From assembly GCA_963969595.1 (NCBI GenBank), contig OZ018414.1:13871660-13935659 (forward strand): DNA of 64,000 nt. The letters run 5' to 3'. This document shows positions 38,649 to 51,834 of the stretch, one piece after another. The number at the start of each line of letters is the position of its first letter. Within the stretch, counting starts at the first letter, position 1. The stretch comes from Neckera pumila (lineage: Eukaryota > Streptophyta > Bryopsida > Hypnales > Neckeraceae). The position numbers and the translations under genes were made by a program. The notes under the pieces were generated by a model, which was given only the letters and a program-made list of their open reading frames with translations, was not told the DNA's origin and did no database searches.

Positions 38649-41100
38649 ACTGGTGGTTCTCCCAGCGAATTGATTGCCATGGACTGTTGGCCAGCAAAAT
38701 ATTCCTTACCCAAAATTCAAGTCCCACACTGGTGGACTTTGTTCATACTTTGAATGCTGTAACTTAAGTCAGCCAATGAATGAGTACCATTCACATTCAC
38801 CACCATCATGTACTTGGCACTTTTAAATTCTATAAATTCATAAATTCATAAATTCTATAAATTCTATTGAGCCCTCGGACCGCCGCACTGAAATTGTATG
38901 ACCCAATTTATTCAAAAGTAAAAAAAACGGTCACTTTGACGTGGGGCCTCAACCTAACGAACTCTCGATATACAATTGGCTCCGCTCCCCCAAAAGAGAG
39001 ATTGAACATTTTCTTCTTATTCAAGGTGGATAAGAATAAGTTCTTATTCAATAGTCGTTACATCCCGATACGGTTGAGGTATTCATATCATTACATATCT
39101 AGATAGGACCAAGATTTTTGAACATGATAATGTGGTACAACCTTCCGCCGCGTAGAAAAGAAACATTTATTAATGTGTCTCATTCCATGCCATGCCATAT
39201 GACTCAAGTAAATGCAGAAAAACTCGAGGAGCATGTGTCTTTCGTAGTGAAACAATGATGATGACAACATGGATTGCTTCCAAAGAAAAATAAAATTCAT
39301 GATGGGTATCATTGAATGATTCGGTTTGTTCAAGCCACAAAACTCATTCAAGAAGAAACAGAAGTCGTTTTCGTTTTCATTGACAGCCAAATAAGAAACA
39401 TTGAGTAACTGGAGGTATTGCGACGCCGTCCGTCGCAACGTGTTGAATTGGTTGGCATACCCAACACGCGGCTATTCTGTGTTGATTTTTGGAGTCGACT
39501 TATCAGTCGTTTTTATTTTAAATTTTAAATTTTAAAATGTTTAAATTTGTTTACATTAGTAAAGGAGCCTGGCCATATTATTTTCAAAATTGTTTTGACA
39601 ACTATTGATTGAACCAATCAAAATGTGGTGCAAGTCTCTTTAATTAAATATTGTGTGCAAACTCTTTAGTTTTTGTGCTTATCGTAGGGCGCTAAACCTG
39701 TCCCACGAAGTGAACCATGTAGGGTGAATTTACCCTTGGAGAAAATGCATGAATATTTTATTTGCCACATATGATAAAATTTGCAAATTTGAATTCATAT
39801 TTGCAATTAGAGGCTCCAAATTAGCTAGGAGAAGTGAAGAACATAGAATCAACACAACACAAAATAGGGGCTTTTCTTTTTACAATCACCTCGCAAAACA
39901 CAAAATTCACCCCATATGATGCACTTTGTAAGATAGATTTAGTGTCTTGCGTGCTTACCAATTATATTTAATTGTGGTATTATAGAATAAGGTAATTGTA
40001 TGTGATCAACAAATGAAAAATCCGTAATCACCAATTGCATTGATTACAAGAAATAATTTGCCCACCTTTTGAACAGGACATTTTTTGGCAGGATTTTACA
40101 GAATACACTGTTTCTAAATAGAGGTAGTAGAAATTTTTCAAAGGTTCTTGAAGGAAAAATAGTTGTCAAAACTTCATAAAACGTGAAGAATCATGTCCAA
40201 AATCTATATCCTAAGTATAATCTAAATATCACTCAATCATGTATCACCAAGTAACACCCAAGTAACACCCAAGTAACACTAGAATATCAATAAATACAAA
40301 CAAATTATAAAATACATTTTTTGCAATATAGATACATTTCAGAAATTTGAAAACTAACATTTTCAATTCAAAATTTGAACCTAGTAGGAAGATTAGCCTA
40401 GTAAAGTGGTAAGATAATAATCTAAAAAAATAATCATGATCATATTGTAACTTTTGTGAATTCAAACTTATAAGAATAGAATTCTTTTCAAAATTATTAA
40501 TATTTGATCCATACTCAATCTTAGAACAATTTTTAATCATTTGTCTCATAATTGATTGATAAATACTAATTAGACCTAGGAGGATGCAACCCCCTATGAC
40601 CAAGCAGTAGTCATTAAAATACTTTGATTATTAGACCAATAGGTGCATTATTTGTTTTTACAATTAACAATAAAGTCATCCATTGAACCTTAAAGGATTA
40701 ATGGAGATATAGATCTAAATGTATAGATATTATTTATGGATCATAATTTACAACTTTTTTTTTGAAAGTCAAAGTAACATCATTCTTATAATTTTCACGT
40801 TATATTAAAAATTCCATTTCACAAATCCTCACATTTTTGAAAATTGAAACAACTCGTGAACCTTAATAAGGTTAACAAAGGGGTTGAAGGACATTTCACA
40901 CTTGTGACCAAATCAATACTAAATAGTCTTAATTTCTCCAATCAAAATGCTCAAAAAAAATTTTGATTCCCAAATGCAGGCCCCCCTAAGAAGCATCACT
41001 TCTCATTCCAAAACCCAAGCCTCGTACTCTACCTAATTGGCCCTAAGCTGTCAAAACAGCCATTAGTCTAATTTTAGTTAATCCAAGAAAGCGACGATTG
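38649..41100. other. Intergenic DNA; 38870-39480 differs in composition
   Basis: Mostly AT-rich. At 38820-38865 AAATTC-containing units repeat in tandem. The stretch 38870-39480 is GC-richer, and a 115-codon frame runs leftwards from 39438 to 39091 without a recognised domain. At 40245-40280 the unit CAAGTAACACCC is tandemly repeated about three times. The DNA from about 40980 grades into the promoter of the GT8 gene. Confidence 0.4.
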
Positions 41101-42035
41101 GGCAGAATTCGTCAAACATTTCGCCTCGCGTTGCCGTCCATCTCTCTTCGTCCTTCTCCCCTCGTCCGTCCCATTTCATCCGTCTCCCCTCGTTCGTCGG
41201 CGCCACGGAGGGAAGGCGCGGTCGTAGGCCTTAGGTCGTAGTATTCTCAGCAAGCATCAGCAGTCGTCGTCTTCGTCGTCGCCCCCCATTTCCCCTTCTC
41301 GCAAGCTGCTCCCCCTCTCCCACTCCTGCTGTCTTGTGCGCTCATCTGTGCGCCTCTCGATCCCTCGTCAACCCAACCGAATCTCCACCCTCGCAATCTT
41401 GCTTCCGCCGCAGACGAGGAGACTTTTGGTGCAGTGTGCGCTTCAAACCAGCCTCCCCGCGTTCACATTCCTCGTTCGTCCCCGTCCTTAGGATCTGTCT
41501 CTCTCTCTCTCTCGGGCTGCTGCGTTGCAGCTCAGTCCCCTGCACATGGCTCTTTAAGATTCCAGGTTATTTTTCTCTTCAGGTAGTATTGCCCCTTCCC
41601 CCCGGGGCGAGGGGGAGCATGTCCGTGTCCGCGCAGAGCCGTTTTCCGCTGTGAGCTTCGTAGCTCGTGAGAGATCTATGCACGTGGGGATTTTAGGGTG
41701 ACTTCAGTGCGATTGGAGTCAACTTTGAGTGAGATTTGAGTGAGATTTTTTTTTATCCGATTTTTTGGTTGGATTTTGGTTTAGATCTGGAGAGGGGACA
41801 GCCCTGCATTGGTGTGAGATGGGATCTGGTTGAGTGGATTTACGTTGTGCGCGCGAGATTTGTTGTTGTTGGAGGATTTGGTGGAGGGGTATAATGAGGT
41901 TGGGAATCCCGCATTTCTAGTCCATTGACTATGGAAGGAGTTCAGATCTGGAGCTGGAGGGGGCTGTTGTAGTCGTAATGCCCGTGGCGCAGGAATTGAA
42001 TCTGCCGAGTTCGCGAGTTGTAGTCAGCGATATCT
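41101..42035 (+). promoter_or_regulatory. CT-rich leader of the GT8 gene
   Basis: Composition switches sharply near 41100 to C/T-rich DNA with TCGTC repeats (41260-41285) and a CT dinucleotide run at about 41497-41514. It stays gene-like up to the start codon. Long pyrimidine-rich leaders are common on plant housekeeping and wall genes. I see no TATA box. A leader intron is possible but not placed: a stop codon (TAG) lies in frame just before the ATG at 42036. Confidence 0.45.
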
Positions 42036-45000
42036 ATGAGTCTGCGATCTGAGCCTAAGAAGCAATTGCATGAGGATAAGGCTGAGAAAAAAGGGGAGGA
42101 AATGAAGGAAAACTTCGAGTCCATTCGACGGCCGTTGCCTCGCTTCCAAAAAGACTCCACGAACTCGGTGAGTGCTCGAGCGCCCGCCACTCCGCGAGCA
42201 TGGCCGCTGCTCCCGTTCTTCGCGGCGGTGTTGTGTATGGGCATTCTCGGGATGCGGCTCTTGCCGCCTTCGAAGTACGCCAACTGGGCCGACCCGTTTA
42301 AGAGCTGGGACCCTCATGACAAGGTGGACACAACCCTCAAACCCTAGCTAGCCCTACGGCTTATGTCCCTTCCAATGCTCTCTTCAAATCCACACATCTT
42401 AGGTTTAAGAAGTAGTCTCCGTACATGCTGCAAAATCTGTAATGCGACATTTGATCCATCCCGCGACGCTATTCCTTGAATTGATCGTTGCCACTCTGTT
42501 TTTCGCGTTTCGGGTTTAGTTAGGTCTTCATATTGAATATGGGCGCGTGTTCGTTCATGAGTATCAGTAATGCTGTCCATGATTTCAGGTCTTGATTTTT
42601 TGTCGCAACATTTTCTGCATTCTTTCGAAGTTTATTTGTTCAGCTGACGCGCAGTGAAAAGCTATTTCACTATCTATGTTGGGAAACAGGGCATTGGTTT
42701 GTGATTACTGCTTTTTTCGTTGGGTATGTGAAGGTATGTGCACACAGAATGGCCACCTGAAATGTGCACAGGGCATTCTTTGAAGTGGCGATTCTGGCTG
42801 CACATGCCTTAAATGACCTGGTGCATACGCTTTTTGAGTCTAGGGATCAGTAGCAATCGAATGTTGAGACGTATTTTGTTTTTTTTCATGTGTGTTTTGA
42901 TTTTGACAGTGACGCGCTTGGGTTGACTATGTTCGCCTTTTTGGCTTTCTTTTCACATCCTCGGTTTCGTTGGAAGCTTGTCGATTCCTGATTTCTGAAA
43001 GAGACACCCACTGACCTGCCGGTGTTGCTTTCCATTGTTCATGAGAGGTTGTGCGAGGGATTGCAGAGAATGGGGTCAAGAGTCTGACGAGATGTTGCCA
43101 GTGAAAAATATTTTACGGCTCGGCTGGGCGTTTTAGCTATGTTTTTCTAAGCTGCTTCTATGAAGCTAATGTACCAGAGATGTACATTTCAGGGAGTGGT
43201 GTCACCTGAGATATGTTTTTCACTCGTCCCGAAAACCCTAGCTCATTAGTTTATGATAATCCGTTGATTTAGGAGATCTTTGGAGTGGTACATTGTAATC
43301 TTCGATGCACTCTTTGGTGTTTGCAATGAATCTACTAACCCCTGAAAAATAGAAAGGTAACTTTGGAAGTTACACTGGTTCATCGTATTAGTGCGTGACA
43401 CTATTATAAAGTAGTGCAGACTAAACCATTACTGTGCGCTGTAATCATCCACAAATGATAGAATTCTTAGTCACAGTAATTGTGCAGGTGGCACTAATTA
43501 TGTGCCCTCACCAATAAGATAAATCAGAGTAATGTTTCCTTATAGTAACTTTCAAAACATATCTATCTATTGGTTAAAAAATGTAAGGTATCTTTCCTTC
43601 TTTCGATTGATTCATTTTGCTACATCTTGAACTCCTATAGATTTTAAAGTGGCTACTTTCGACCTGTTTGGTACTTACGGTTTTTTTTAGTATAATTGGA
43701 ACAACATGTCAATGATTATCTTGATTGGAGTGCGTTGGAGTGGATCATTGGACCAGCAATCTTCATTTCGCGTTTGGAACTTTACAACCTACATTTCAGT
43801 GTAGGCCATACGAGGATGAGCCCCTTGTGTTGTCTCCACATGCATACTTGAGTTATAACCCGTTGGTTTTCTACTTTTTCTCTCCGGTCTAGAACTTCAA
43901 TCTTTGGAAATTTGTGATGCACATGGCGCGAGAAAATGGGACTCAATTAGCAGCTTTTGTTATACGTTGGTTTCTAAAACATTGTGTTCTGTGTATCAGT
44001 GGACTTTTACGAGTGTGATGGGATCGTTCCACTCGTGGAAGAACAGTCAGCTTGAGGACAATCGGAAGGTGTTTCAAGAGGGACTTCAAAGGGGGGTTAT
44101 GTTAGATTCCAGACCCAACACAGATGACGAGACCACTATGATTGTAGAAAAAAAGAAGGATATACATGTTTTTGTTTGTACGGATGAATCAGATCTTCGA
44201 CCCCTCGCAGTATTGATCAACTCCAGCATGGCAAATACCCCGTAAGTCTTATGAGCCCGTCTTGCATGTGATTCACATTTTTTCGCCCTTATCATATATT
44301 CCTCTCCCGATTTAAAAAAGAGAATTCAGGCAGTACCCTGTGAGTTTTGTTTCCCATTGTTATGAATTTATTTGGGTGCGCTGTTGTGCCTGTAGTCTCG
44401 TTCGTGTGCCAAGTCTACAGAGTGGTTGATTGCTTGCTCCTGTTTCTGATGCACCTTAATTTGACTTCCTGCATATCCTGTTCTCTATTGTTAAAATTAT
44501 ATAGTCGTGCCCTGGTTATTTAAAAATTACTTCTCTTTAGAGTTGACGCGTAGTCATTCACGATACCGGGTATCCGTTAGAGAGCTCAGCGATGGACATT
44601 GCATAATGAAAGGTGTGGTTATGATATATACCTTTGTTTGCATGTTTGCATTCGCCTTGTACTCTCTAATGTTGTAAGTTATGGCTGCAGACATCCGGAA
44701 AGACTTTTCTATCATCTGGTAATGCCATACAGTCAGAGGAATGCTGCTAAAAGGCTCCAACACCTGTTTCCGGAGGCCAGAATTGAGATGGCTGAGTAAG
44801 TTCCTTTGTTCAGAAGATTCGTCTTGCAATCTTTTATTTATTTTGATTCAATATTTTTCTTTGAGATTGATCTTCCTTAACAAGATGGAGTTCTTATGAA
44901 CTCAATTTGGTAGAGGCTTTCCATGAACTGTATTAAGGATTTATCTTAAGAAATTGAATGTTTAAGGAGTTACAAGACCCTGCATTTTGTCTTTTCGTGA

Positions 45001-46667
45001 TTTCGATTGGGCATATGCCAATGTTGTCTATGTTATTTATTCTCTTTCTGAGACGAGTCTTTTGGTCTGAAACAGCAAGTTTATTGACATCCATGAAGTT
45101 GAAGAGCATATAACTTTCCGTAACGACACTGGGGCTCGCAAGGAGCTCGTCAGTCCCTACAATTTTCTGCCGTTCTATTTGCCTGCAACTTACAGCGAAA
45201 TAGAGCGAATCATCTACCTAGACTCGGATATTGTAGTGAAGGTAAGCATTTCTAAATGTCATAATTTCTTAAATTGAAATACTGCCTTTAAAGTTTTAAC
45301 AATTATGGCTTTTCCTTAGTTTCTTTCCTAAGTATCCAGTGAACTTTTGGTTTCATTCATGTTTCTCCCTGGTTGGTTGTCTTCTTATGGATATATTCTT
45401 ATATACTTTTTTCCACCGACCGATCTTGGTTCGTCCTTGATGCACATTGTCCGCCATTGCAGGTTGTTTAGGCTTCTCATCAGTAGTGTGCATTTGTACT
45501 GTTTGACAGGGAAATTTGGAAGAGCTGAATGACGTTGATCTGGAAGGCCATTCGGTGGCGGCTATTGAAGATTGTTCGCAGAGGTTTCAGGTTTATTTTG
45601 ATTTTGCACAATTAGACGAGATCCAGAAACGGCAGGGGCCAGATCGACCAAATTGGCTACCGGATTTGCCTTTCAATCGATCAGCCTGTGTGTTCAACCG
45701 CGGTGTTCTTGTCATCGATAACCAAAAATGGCAAGAACAGAATATCACTAAAGCTATTGTTTGGTGGATGGATGAATTTCGAAAGGCATCTGATAAGAAG
45801 GCTTTATACAAGTATGCTCTCTCTCCCTCGATGACCAAGTTTTACGGTTGCTTTATTTCTTGTATCTGATATTTGAGACTTGAGGTAGACGACTCTATTT
45901 GCGTCATTTAAAAGAATTTTAAATATTTAGGCATGTGATTTTCGGGAGATCAACATAGAGCTGTAGAGAGATCACTTTTGGTACATGAGATCAAATTTTT
46001 TTTATCACTGTTTGAATTTCTCATTAATCTTCAAAGTGGGAGGTTGTAGACCATTCAAGTGACAATAAAACGCCACCTCTATTCAAAGATCAGTGGCCTT
46101 GACCTTCAGTCTAATCATACGTGCACCACTAGCTAATAAGTTCAACCGTGTGTGACTGGATAAGTCGCTATTGGTAACGGGGGTTAGTAATAGGCGAAGA
46201 GATTAGGTCCGTCACGGGTTTATTTATCCTCAACCTTATTTCTTTCTTTAATAGCGTCTTAATGGTCTTTGGTCTTCTTTCTTTGCAGGGCGGGTATGTC
46301 GCAGCCACCCTTTCTCCTGGCCCTCTATGGGAAGCACAAGGCGCTGGATGAGACGTGGAATGTTCGTGGTCTGGGGCGACCCAACCTGAGTGATATGGAG
46401 AGGGTGTACTACCAAAAGGGATGGAACATGACCTTCAACAGAACGCCTTTCATGTCCCCGTTTGCTGATGAAGCCCATATTCTTCATTTTAATGGAAAGT
46501 ACAAGCCTTGGAAGGGCAAGCGCATTCGTGGACCGGATGACGAGATTATTTCGATTTGCGGGGACCCATTGAAAGGCCAGGAATGTGCGAGTCTCTGGTG
46601 GGAATATCTGTCTCCCGAATCCAACGATTTTTTAAAGAAGAAGCCCGTATCAAAGGGCCTTCGGTAG
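42036..46667 (+). CDS. Family 8 glycosyltransferase (GATL/GAUT-related), type II membrane protein
   Basis: Probable Golgi retaining glycosyltransferase of CAZy family GT8, the family of plant pectin and xylan enzymes. Six coding exons: 42036-42323, 44000-44241, 44691-44795, 45076-45241, 45510-45811 and 46289-46667, phases closing, 493 aa. A cytoplasmic tail of about 53 residues precedes one membrane segment (about 56-77, WPLLPFFAAVLCMGILGM). The GT8 fold starts at HVFVCTDESDLRPLAVLINS, the metal-binding DxD is DSD at 261-263 within RIIYLDSDIVVKG, and the late motif ILHFNGKYKPW matches the GT8 HxxGxxKPW. Donor and acceptor substrates cannot be read from sequence. It is longer than typical GATL proteins (roughly 350-390 aa) and, unlike those of flowering plants, has introns. 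The intron 1 borders are the weak point: a stronger-looking donor at 42166 would remove the membrane segment. Confidence 0.87.
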
Positions 46668-49127
46668 AACGTAGTCAAGTAGCCATGTCCTCTAAACCCA
46701 CTCAGCAATTGCATTTCATTCTCGTGTTTTGTAGCTCAGCCTAGTTCTCGTTCACAATCAGCTTGTTGTGTAATTGCCGTCCCGTACCATACTGGGATAC
46801 TTTAGGACACGTTTTGGAACTTGGAAGAGCCCATAGGGGAGCCTGGAGGTTACTGCTGCTGCTAAGCTTACTTGTAGTGCAGGCAGGCCGTTTCCAGACC
46901 ACCTCTCCTCTGTAAAACAAGAGCTAACAAGTGGCTCCTGTGTCTGATTCTTCTGTTGAATTCAAACAGCATTGAGGCGCGAGAGCTTACCGGGCATTCC
47001 TGGTCTGTCCCCCGTCCAATTGGACCTTCTTGGTGGTATGATTTAGAATTTGACAATCTGGCAAGAATCATGCTGTTGGTGACCTCCCCCCATTTGATCT
47101 AGTCTTCTTCTCTAGTGTTTATTCAACACTATTTGAACCTCCGTATAGAAGAAGCTCAAGTCCTTCAAAGTTCCGAGTGATGATGATCATGCTGTTTTCA
47201 GAAGGATTTCGAGCAGACTCAGGGAAACATTGTAGTTCGATTGTATGAGTACTAGTACAATATAAATTTGTAAAAGCATGATATTCATTTTCCAAACTAC
47301 ATGTGTTATCTGTACCTATAGTGAGAGATTAAGCAATGGTGGTGCAACAATTTGAAAGTTGAAAAGTTACAAAAGTGAATGAAAAACGAGACATGTGTTA
47401 ATGAGATGTTTGGGCTCACCATCATTCAATTTCTTGTGTACGGTAACTACAATGCAAATAGTGACATGCATCCAAAGTGATTTACAAGAGCCAAAAAAAT
47501 GGGACATGTTAGAATCGATATTAGAGCATCATTGATGAAGACCTTGAATGTTGACGTTGAAAAAGATAAATGAAGAGTCACTAGTTGAGAGTCTATATCT
47601 TCTTGCCACAACTTGTAGTGTGGGCTATGTTTTATCCTAGCCAATGGAATGGTCTTCTTCATAGAAGCTATCAATGCATTGATGGAGTTTTTACAACAAA
47701 ATATATAGTTGGAAAAGTAAAATATTTCGAGTCCCTATTTATCAATTTTTGGACCAACTTTGAATTGAGAAACTTAGTAGCGTTCCATCATTGGTTTTGA
47801 TTTTGGAACTAGTGGATGATCCCATACAATACTTTCATATTGTAGTTGCTACTATAGCAATCCATTGATAATGCTATTAGAGCATCTCCTACCTATCTAA
47901 ATGAAGCCTTTGACTTCTATTTTAGAAGTGTCTTACAAATAGGGATACTTTTGCATCTTCTATCTTGCACAAATGGACTATCCAATACAATTATAACCTT
48001 GCAGAATTTCATACTTCAAGCCGCTATTTAGGCTCTTCAGATTTTGGAGTATGAAAGAAGATGGTCTTAGGGCATTCTCAATAAATGTTGGGAGGTACAC
48101 TATAAGAAACATGTGTTTAAAATGATGGATTTTAGGTGACGTCTACCGTGACAACCCATGTTTTTATGTCAACTAACATCCAGTGTAACATCAAGATGAA
48201 ATTAAGCTGCGTTGTGATTATAGGAACAGCAACATGAAAAATCATGATTTTCCTGATAAATTTAGTGGATGATAATTTACAAAGGCAATTGATGTAACGA
48301 TCACATGAAAAGAGCTGTTCAGAAGTTTCCACTTCTCAGTGGGGGCCAGTCAACCTTCGCTGTACTCATTTTATTGAGGACAATTCATCTCTCCATTCAA
48401 ATAGGTCCAGACAAACTGAATGCTGCATAACAAATTCAATATGAAGTTCACACAAACTCTCACTCCAACGACACAAATTCCTTCCACAAAACAGCAGCTC
48501 CATTTACAGCTCCTTATTATACCTACCTCTAAATCTGACATTTTGAATTTTTCTACTCTTCCCACACGGCAGATCATTGACTATCATTCATTCAAAAATC
48601 TATTTTATTCAAGTTTCGGGAATCCCGAGCAGTGAAACAGACTCTGCTTCAAATCAGAGTTAATTAAGTTAGAATTCATGCAAGCAAAACTGTTTTCATT
48701 CATCATAACGTAGTCGCAATCACAAAGGAGGCGCGTGCACTAGAAAGAAAAAAGAGGTTGAAATCACTTCGAAGTTCATCACAAAGATCCATTCACCTTC
48801 GAATATTTATTCCAGGTAGGATCCTGGATGATATATAGTGTCCCATGGGAGTCCTCTCAACAGGCCACTAATCACCTCCTCTTTGTGTCAACTTACGTCA
48901 AACTACGGGATCACAACCTAAAACAAAGTACCCAAACTAGCAACTTCAAAATATGAAATACTCCAAATACAAGCACAACAAAGTAGGCAAGTAGTCAATC
49001 TTATCAACCACTATACCCAGCTTCTTGCTCCTTAAGTTTTGGCAACCCCGACATTGTCTGCTTGCACACATCCTCAGGTGCATTGACTCCTGCTGTTGCC
49101 AATTTTTCCAACTTTGTGATGAATATT
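46668..49127. other. 3' flank of GT8 gene and intergenic DNA before plantacyanin
   Basis: The first few hundred bases are probably the GT8 3' untranslated region. The middle is AT-rich with no supported gene. The terminal sequence of a CACTA-like element lies at 48098 and is entered separately. From about 48640 the DNA is downstream of, and probably includes, the 3' untranslated region of the plantacyanin gene on the minus strand. Confidence 0.4.
48098..48160. mobile_element. Isolated CACTA-like terminus
   Basis: The sequence CACTATAAGAAACATGTGTTT begins at 48098 and matches the left end of the complete CACTA element at 56901 (CACTATAAGAAACCCGTGTTT) except at the short central part. Subterminal GACGTC and TGTCA motifs follow. 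I found no convincing partner end with TAGTG nearby, so this may be a truncated or decayed copy. Confidence 0.4.
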
Positions 49128-50249
49128 TTAGGCCTTGACCAGGACCTTGATCTTCATGCCATCTTCGCAGTGGCCGGGGATGGAGCAAATGAAGTAGTGG
49201 GCGCCGGGCTTGTTGAGAGTCACGGAGGTGTGGCCATCGGCATACGCGGGGCCCATCTTGGTGTGCGTGCTGCACTGTGCGAAGTCATTTACACTCGCCA
49301 CCTTCACCACGTTGTGCACTTCTGACGAATATACGAACTCTGCATTCATACACCACACGCCATTAAAATAACATTCCAGGTTTATTACGTCTTCTCAAGC
49401 ACAAGGCATGAAAACATGTGAATTAAACCACTTGAGAGCAAGTTGAAATGACATCAAATAACACAGCATTGGGATAAAATGTGAGCAAAGACATCTCAAG
49501 AGAACGGCATAATGCGAGTCGACTAACACGAACTGGATAACAGTTCGAAGCCTCATATGCACACAAAGTTGGTCGAGATGGCCTCAGGAGTCCATTTACC
49601 AACATTGGAACGAAGTAGTCTAGTACGATGGTGAGAAAGAGCTTCATGAAGCAGGGTAGCAATATATAAAATTCTCTAAGTTGTGACTCACCAGAGAGAA
49701 TTTTTTTCACGAAGTCTCTATACTACAATGAGCTGCAACCAAATGCTTGATCAGGATCAAGACATCAAACTACAATCATAAGAACCAATAGATGACATAC
49801 ATTCTCGTCATAATCTACAACCCAGAGACTCTTGAGAACGGATTTTATTCAAAGTAGACACTGACACCTCAAAATATAGAGACCCCACTTTTACTCATAT
49901 CTCTCATTCAGGCCGCCTTCCCTAAACCGACATTCTGCAATATCTCGCACACTCATCACACATTCGAACCATATCATTCACAGTGATCCTTTCGGAACAG
50001 GATTCTTCTGTTTCAAAAGCAGTGAAAAAAGCTGAGATTGAATTAAATAATGCAGTGAACCAAGACTAACTACTTACTCAATTTGTCGCCCACTTTGTAG
50101 ATCCTGCCCGTCGTGGCCCCGTAATACTGGTTCGAGGTAGGAAAGTCCCAGTGCACCGTGAACTCCGCAGGAGCGGCCATCGCCATAGCTGCTGTCATGG
50201 CCAGCAACACCATCACCACCACGCCCACCTTCATCCCTGTGAATGCCAT
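49128..50249 (-). CDS. Plantacyanin (basic blue copper protein, phytocyanin)
   Basis: Small secreted type 1 copper protein; phytocyanins are thought to carry electrons in the cell wall, and plantacyanins affect reproduction and cell adhesion in flowering plants. Two exons on the minus strand: 50249-50078 and 49339-49128, phase 1 junction, 127 aa. A signal peptide spans about 1-26 (hydrophobic VGVVVMVLLAMTAAMAMA). The copper ligands are all present: His66 (EVHNVV), Cys109, His114 and Met119 in FICSIPGHCEDGM. A Met rather than Gln axial ligand fits plantacyanin or uclacyanin and not stellacyanin. Cys80 and Cys115 are placed for the conserved disulfide. There is no long C-terminal Pro/Ser tail or GPI signal, which favours plantacyanin. 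The intron (49340-50077) position is the usual one for phytocyanins as far as I recall. Confidence 0.9.
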
Positions 50250-50565
50250 GCCTCTTCCCTGATACCAAAAAACAATAACAAAACAATGCTTCACACACAC
50301 ACACACACACAATGGATCGAGCTAGCTCTCAACAATCTCAGCTAACTGAAATATGAAAACAAGAGAGAGTGTGTCTTGGTAGTACTGCCAAGGGCAACAG
50401 CAGAAGTGATGATGGCAGGCACAGGGTGAGTGATCATGAACTGCAAAGGGGCAGGTGGAGAGCTGCACAAGAACGGGAAGCGGGGAAGTACACTGGTGTG
50501 AGAGTGATGGTGGAGATGAGGGCGTTTTTGTAGTGAGAGCCTCAATTTTTCATTATAAATTTTGT
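50250..50565 (-). promoter_or_regulatory. Leader and promoter of plantacyanin gene
   Basis: On the minus strand a TATA-like TTTATAATG lies at about 50551-50559, which would place transcription start near 50525. The leader contains a TG dinucleotide run (CA run at about 50291-50311 on the plus strand), roughly 45 bases before the ATG. Both are visible; their use is inferred. Confidence 0.35.
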
Positions 50566-51295
50566 AAAATTTTGTTTTTTAAATTTTTGGTGAAGGACTG
50601 AATGACTTCATTGCAAAAGACGGACTGCATTGATTAATTTCCAGCAGCAACCGTAGACTTCGCAGTGTGAATTGTGAATTGTGTTTGCGGTTGGCTGGGA
50701 ATGAATTGAATGAGGAGAGTGAGGTGGAAGCATGGGAACAATCTTCTGCACTGCCATCACACCTGCAGCTTTGATTCATTGTCCTTGCAAGCCTTGGTTT
50801 TGGATCACATTGATCTCAGACAGACAGATAGACAGGCTCTGGAGTCTGGACTTGCAGAAGTTTTAGATCTTCGTTTGTTGGGGGCCGTGGAGAGTAAGGT
50901 AAGGTCGGACCATCTATACCTAATCACTTAAGCTTCTGTGGCGCAGATGGCGAGCAGTTGAATGCGATGGAGTTTTTTCCCGTGTAGGAAGATAGAAAAT
51001 ACTAAGATTGCGAAATTTTCAGAATTTTTAGTGCAAAACTAAAATTTCTGTGAATTTTGGGAGCCAAAAAGCGTTCCAAACCAATTTCCAATCACTAGAG
51101 TCTTCCAATTCTGATCACTCAAGCACTAGCTTCTTACAATCTACTTTCTTATTACTTTTTGTATACTTTAGGACATGTGTCTTGATCTTACTAGTTCCAA
51201 CCTTAAAAAAGAGTAAAAAACACATTACAAGCCTTGATTGGAAATAGGGGCACTACCGGTTGGGAATTGGTCCCTGGTTGGAAATGGGTGGTCCT
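50566..51295. other. Intergenic DNA, nothing recognised
   Basis: Spacer upstream of the plantacyanin promoter. Open frames are short. The part around 51240-51290 (GGTTGGGAATTGG and GGTTGGAAATGGGTGG) resembles the end of the TIR element at 7217 and may be a fragment of that family. Confidence 0.4.
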
Positions 51296-51594
51296 TCCGT
51301 AGTTTGCTCTTACAACAACCTCTTAAGAGCTGATTGCATTTGGGGGGAAGCTAAACTCCATGAAACAATTTTCAGTAAATCTTCCTAGGAAGAAAAATGG
51401 AAATCTAACCCAAGTAGTTTCTTATTTTTTGGACCTTTGTGAAATTATTTATAAGTTTTTGAAGTTGAAAAGGAGTTGTCACTAAAATTGATCCCCTCTA
51501 GAAATGTACACTATTGATACATTGAAGAAACCAAAATGTACCTTTGTGTTAAGAAGTCACTTTTAGAGCAAGGTCACTTTTTAGAGCACCCTAC
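51296..51594. mobile_element. TA-type TIR element (TAAGGTA family), diverged
   Basis: The left end CCGTAGTTTGCTCTTACAACAACC pairs loosely with the inverted right end CCAAGGTAGGGTGCTCTAAAAAG. Internal sequence closely follows the copies at 23216 and 62158, for example TTTTTGAAGTTGAAAAGG and TGATACATTGAAGAAACC. It is non-coding. Confidence 0.5.
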
Positions 51595-51834
51595 CTTGGA
51601 GAGAGAGCTTCATCCTTGGATGTGGATGAATCATCCAAGTTACCGATGAAACTATATTTAAGTTTTGTTTGCACTTGGTGTTAAGGGTGATGTTTGCAAT
51701 GTGAAACCTGCACAAAATTAGGTCTAAATTTGTTACTAATACCCTCAATAACATAAAGTGCAAATATATCTTTATTCTTCTAAAAGTGTTTACATTTATG
51801 CGAGTAGTAGGGTAAACAACCTCGACATGTATTT

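Noticed and set aside
42160..42170. Donor AACTCG followed by GTGAGT in GT8 exon 1
   Set aside because: It is a stronger-looking donor, but using it would delete the only membrane segment expected of a Golgi GT8 enzyme. Alternative splicing remains possible.
43332..43345. TAACCCCTGAAAAATAG in GT8 intron 1 as another TTAA-family end
   Set aside because: The border is CTAA and the following bases do not match the family; no partner end was found.
43886..43999. An earlier start for GT8 exon 2 at the TCTAG acceptor before 43886
   Set aside because: In phase with exon 1 it runs into a stop at 44017. The acceptor at 43999 keeps the frame with the donor after 42323.
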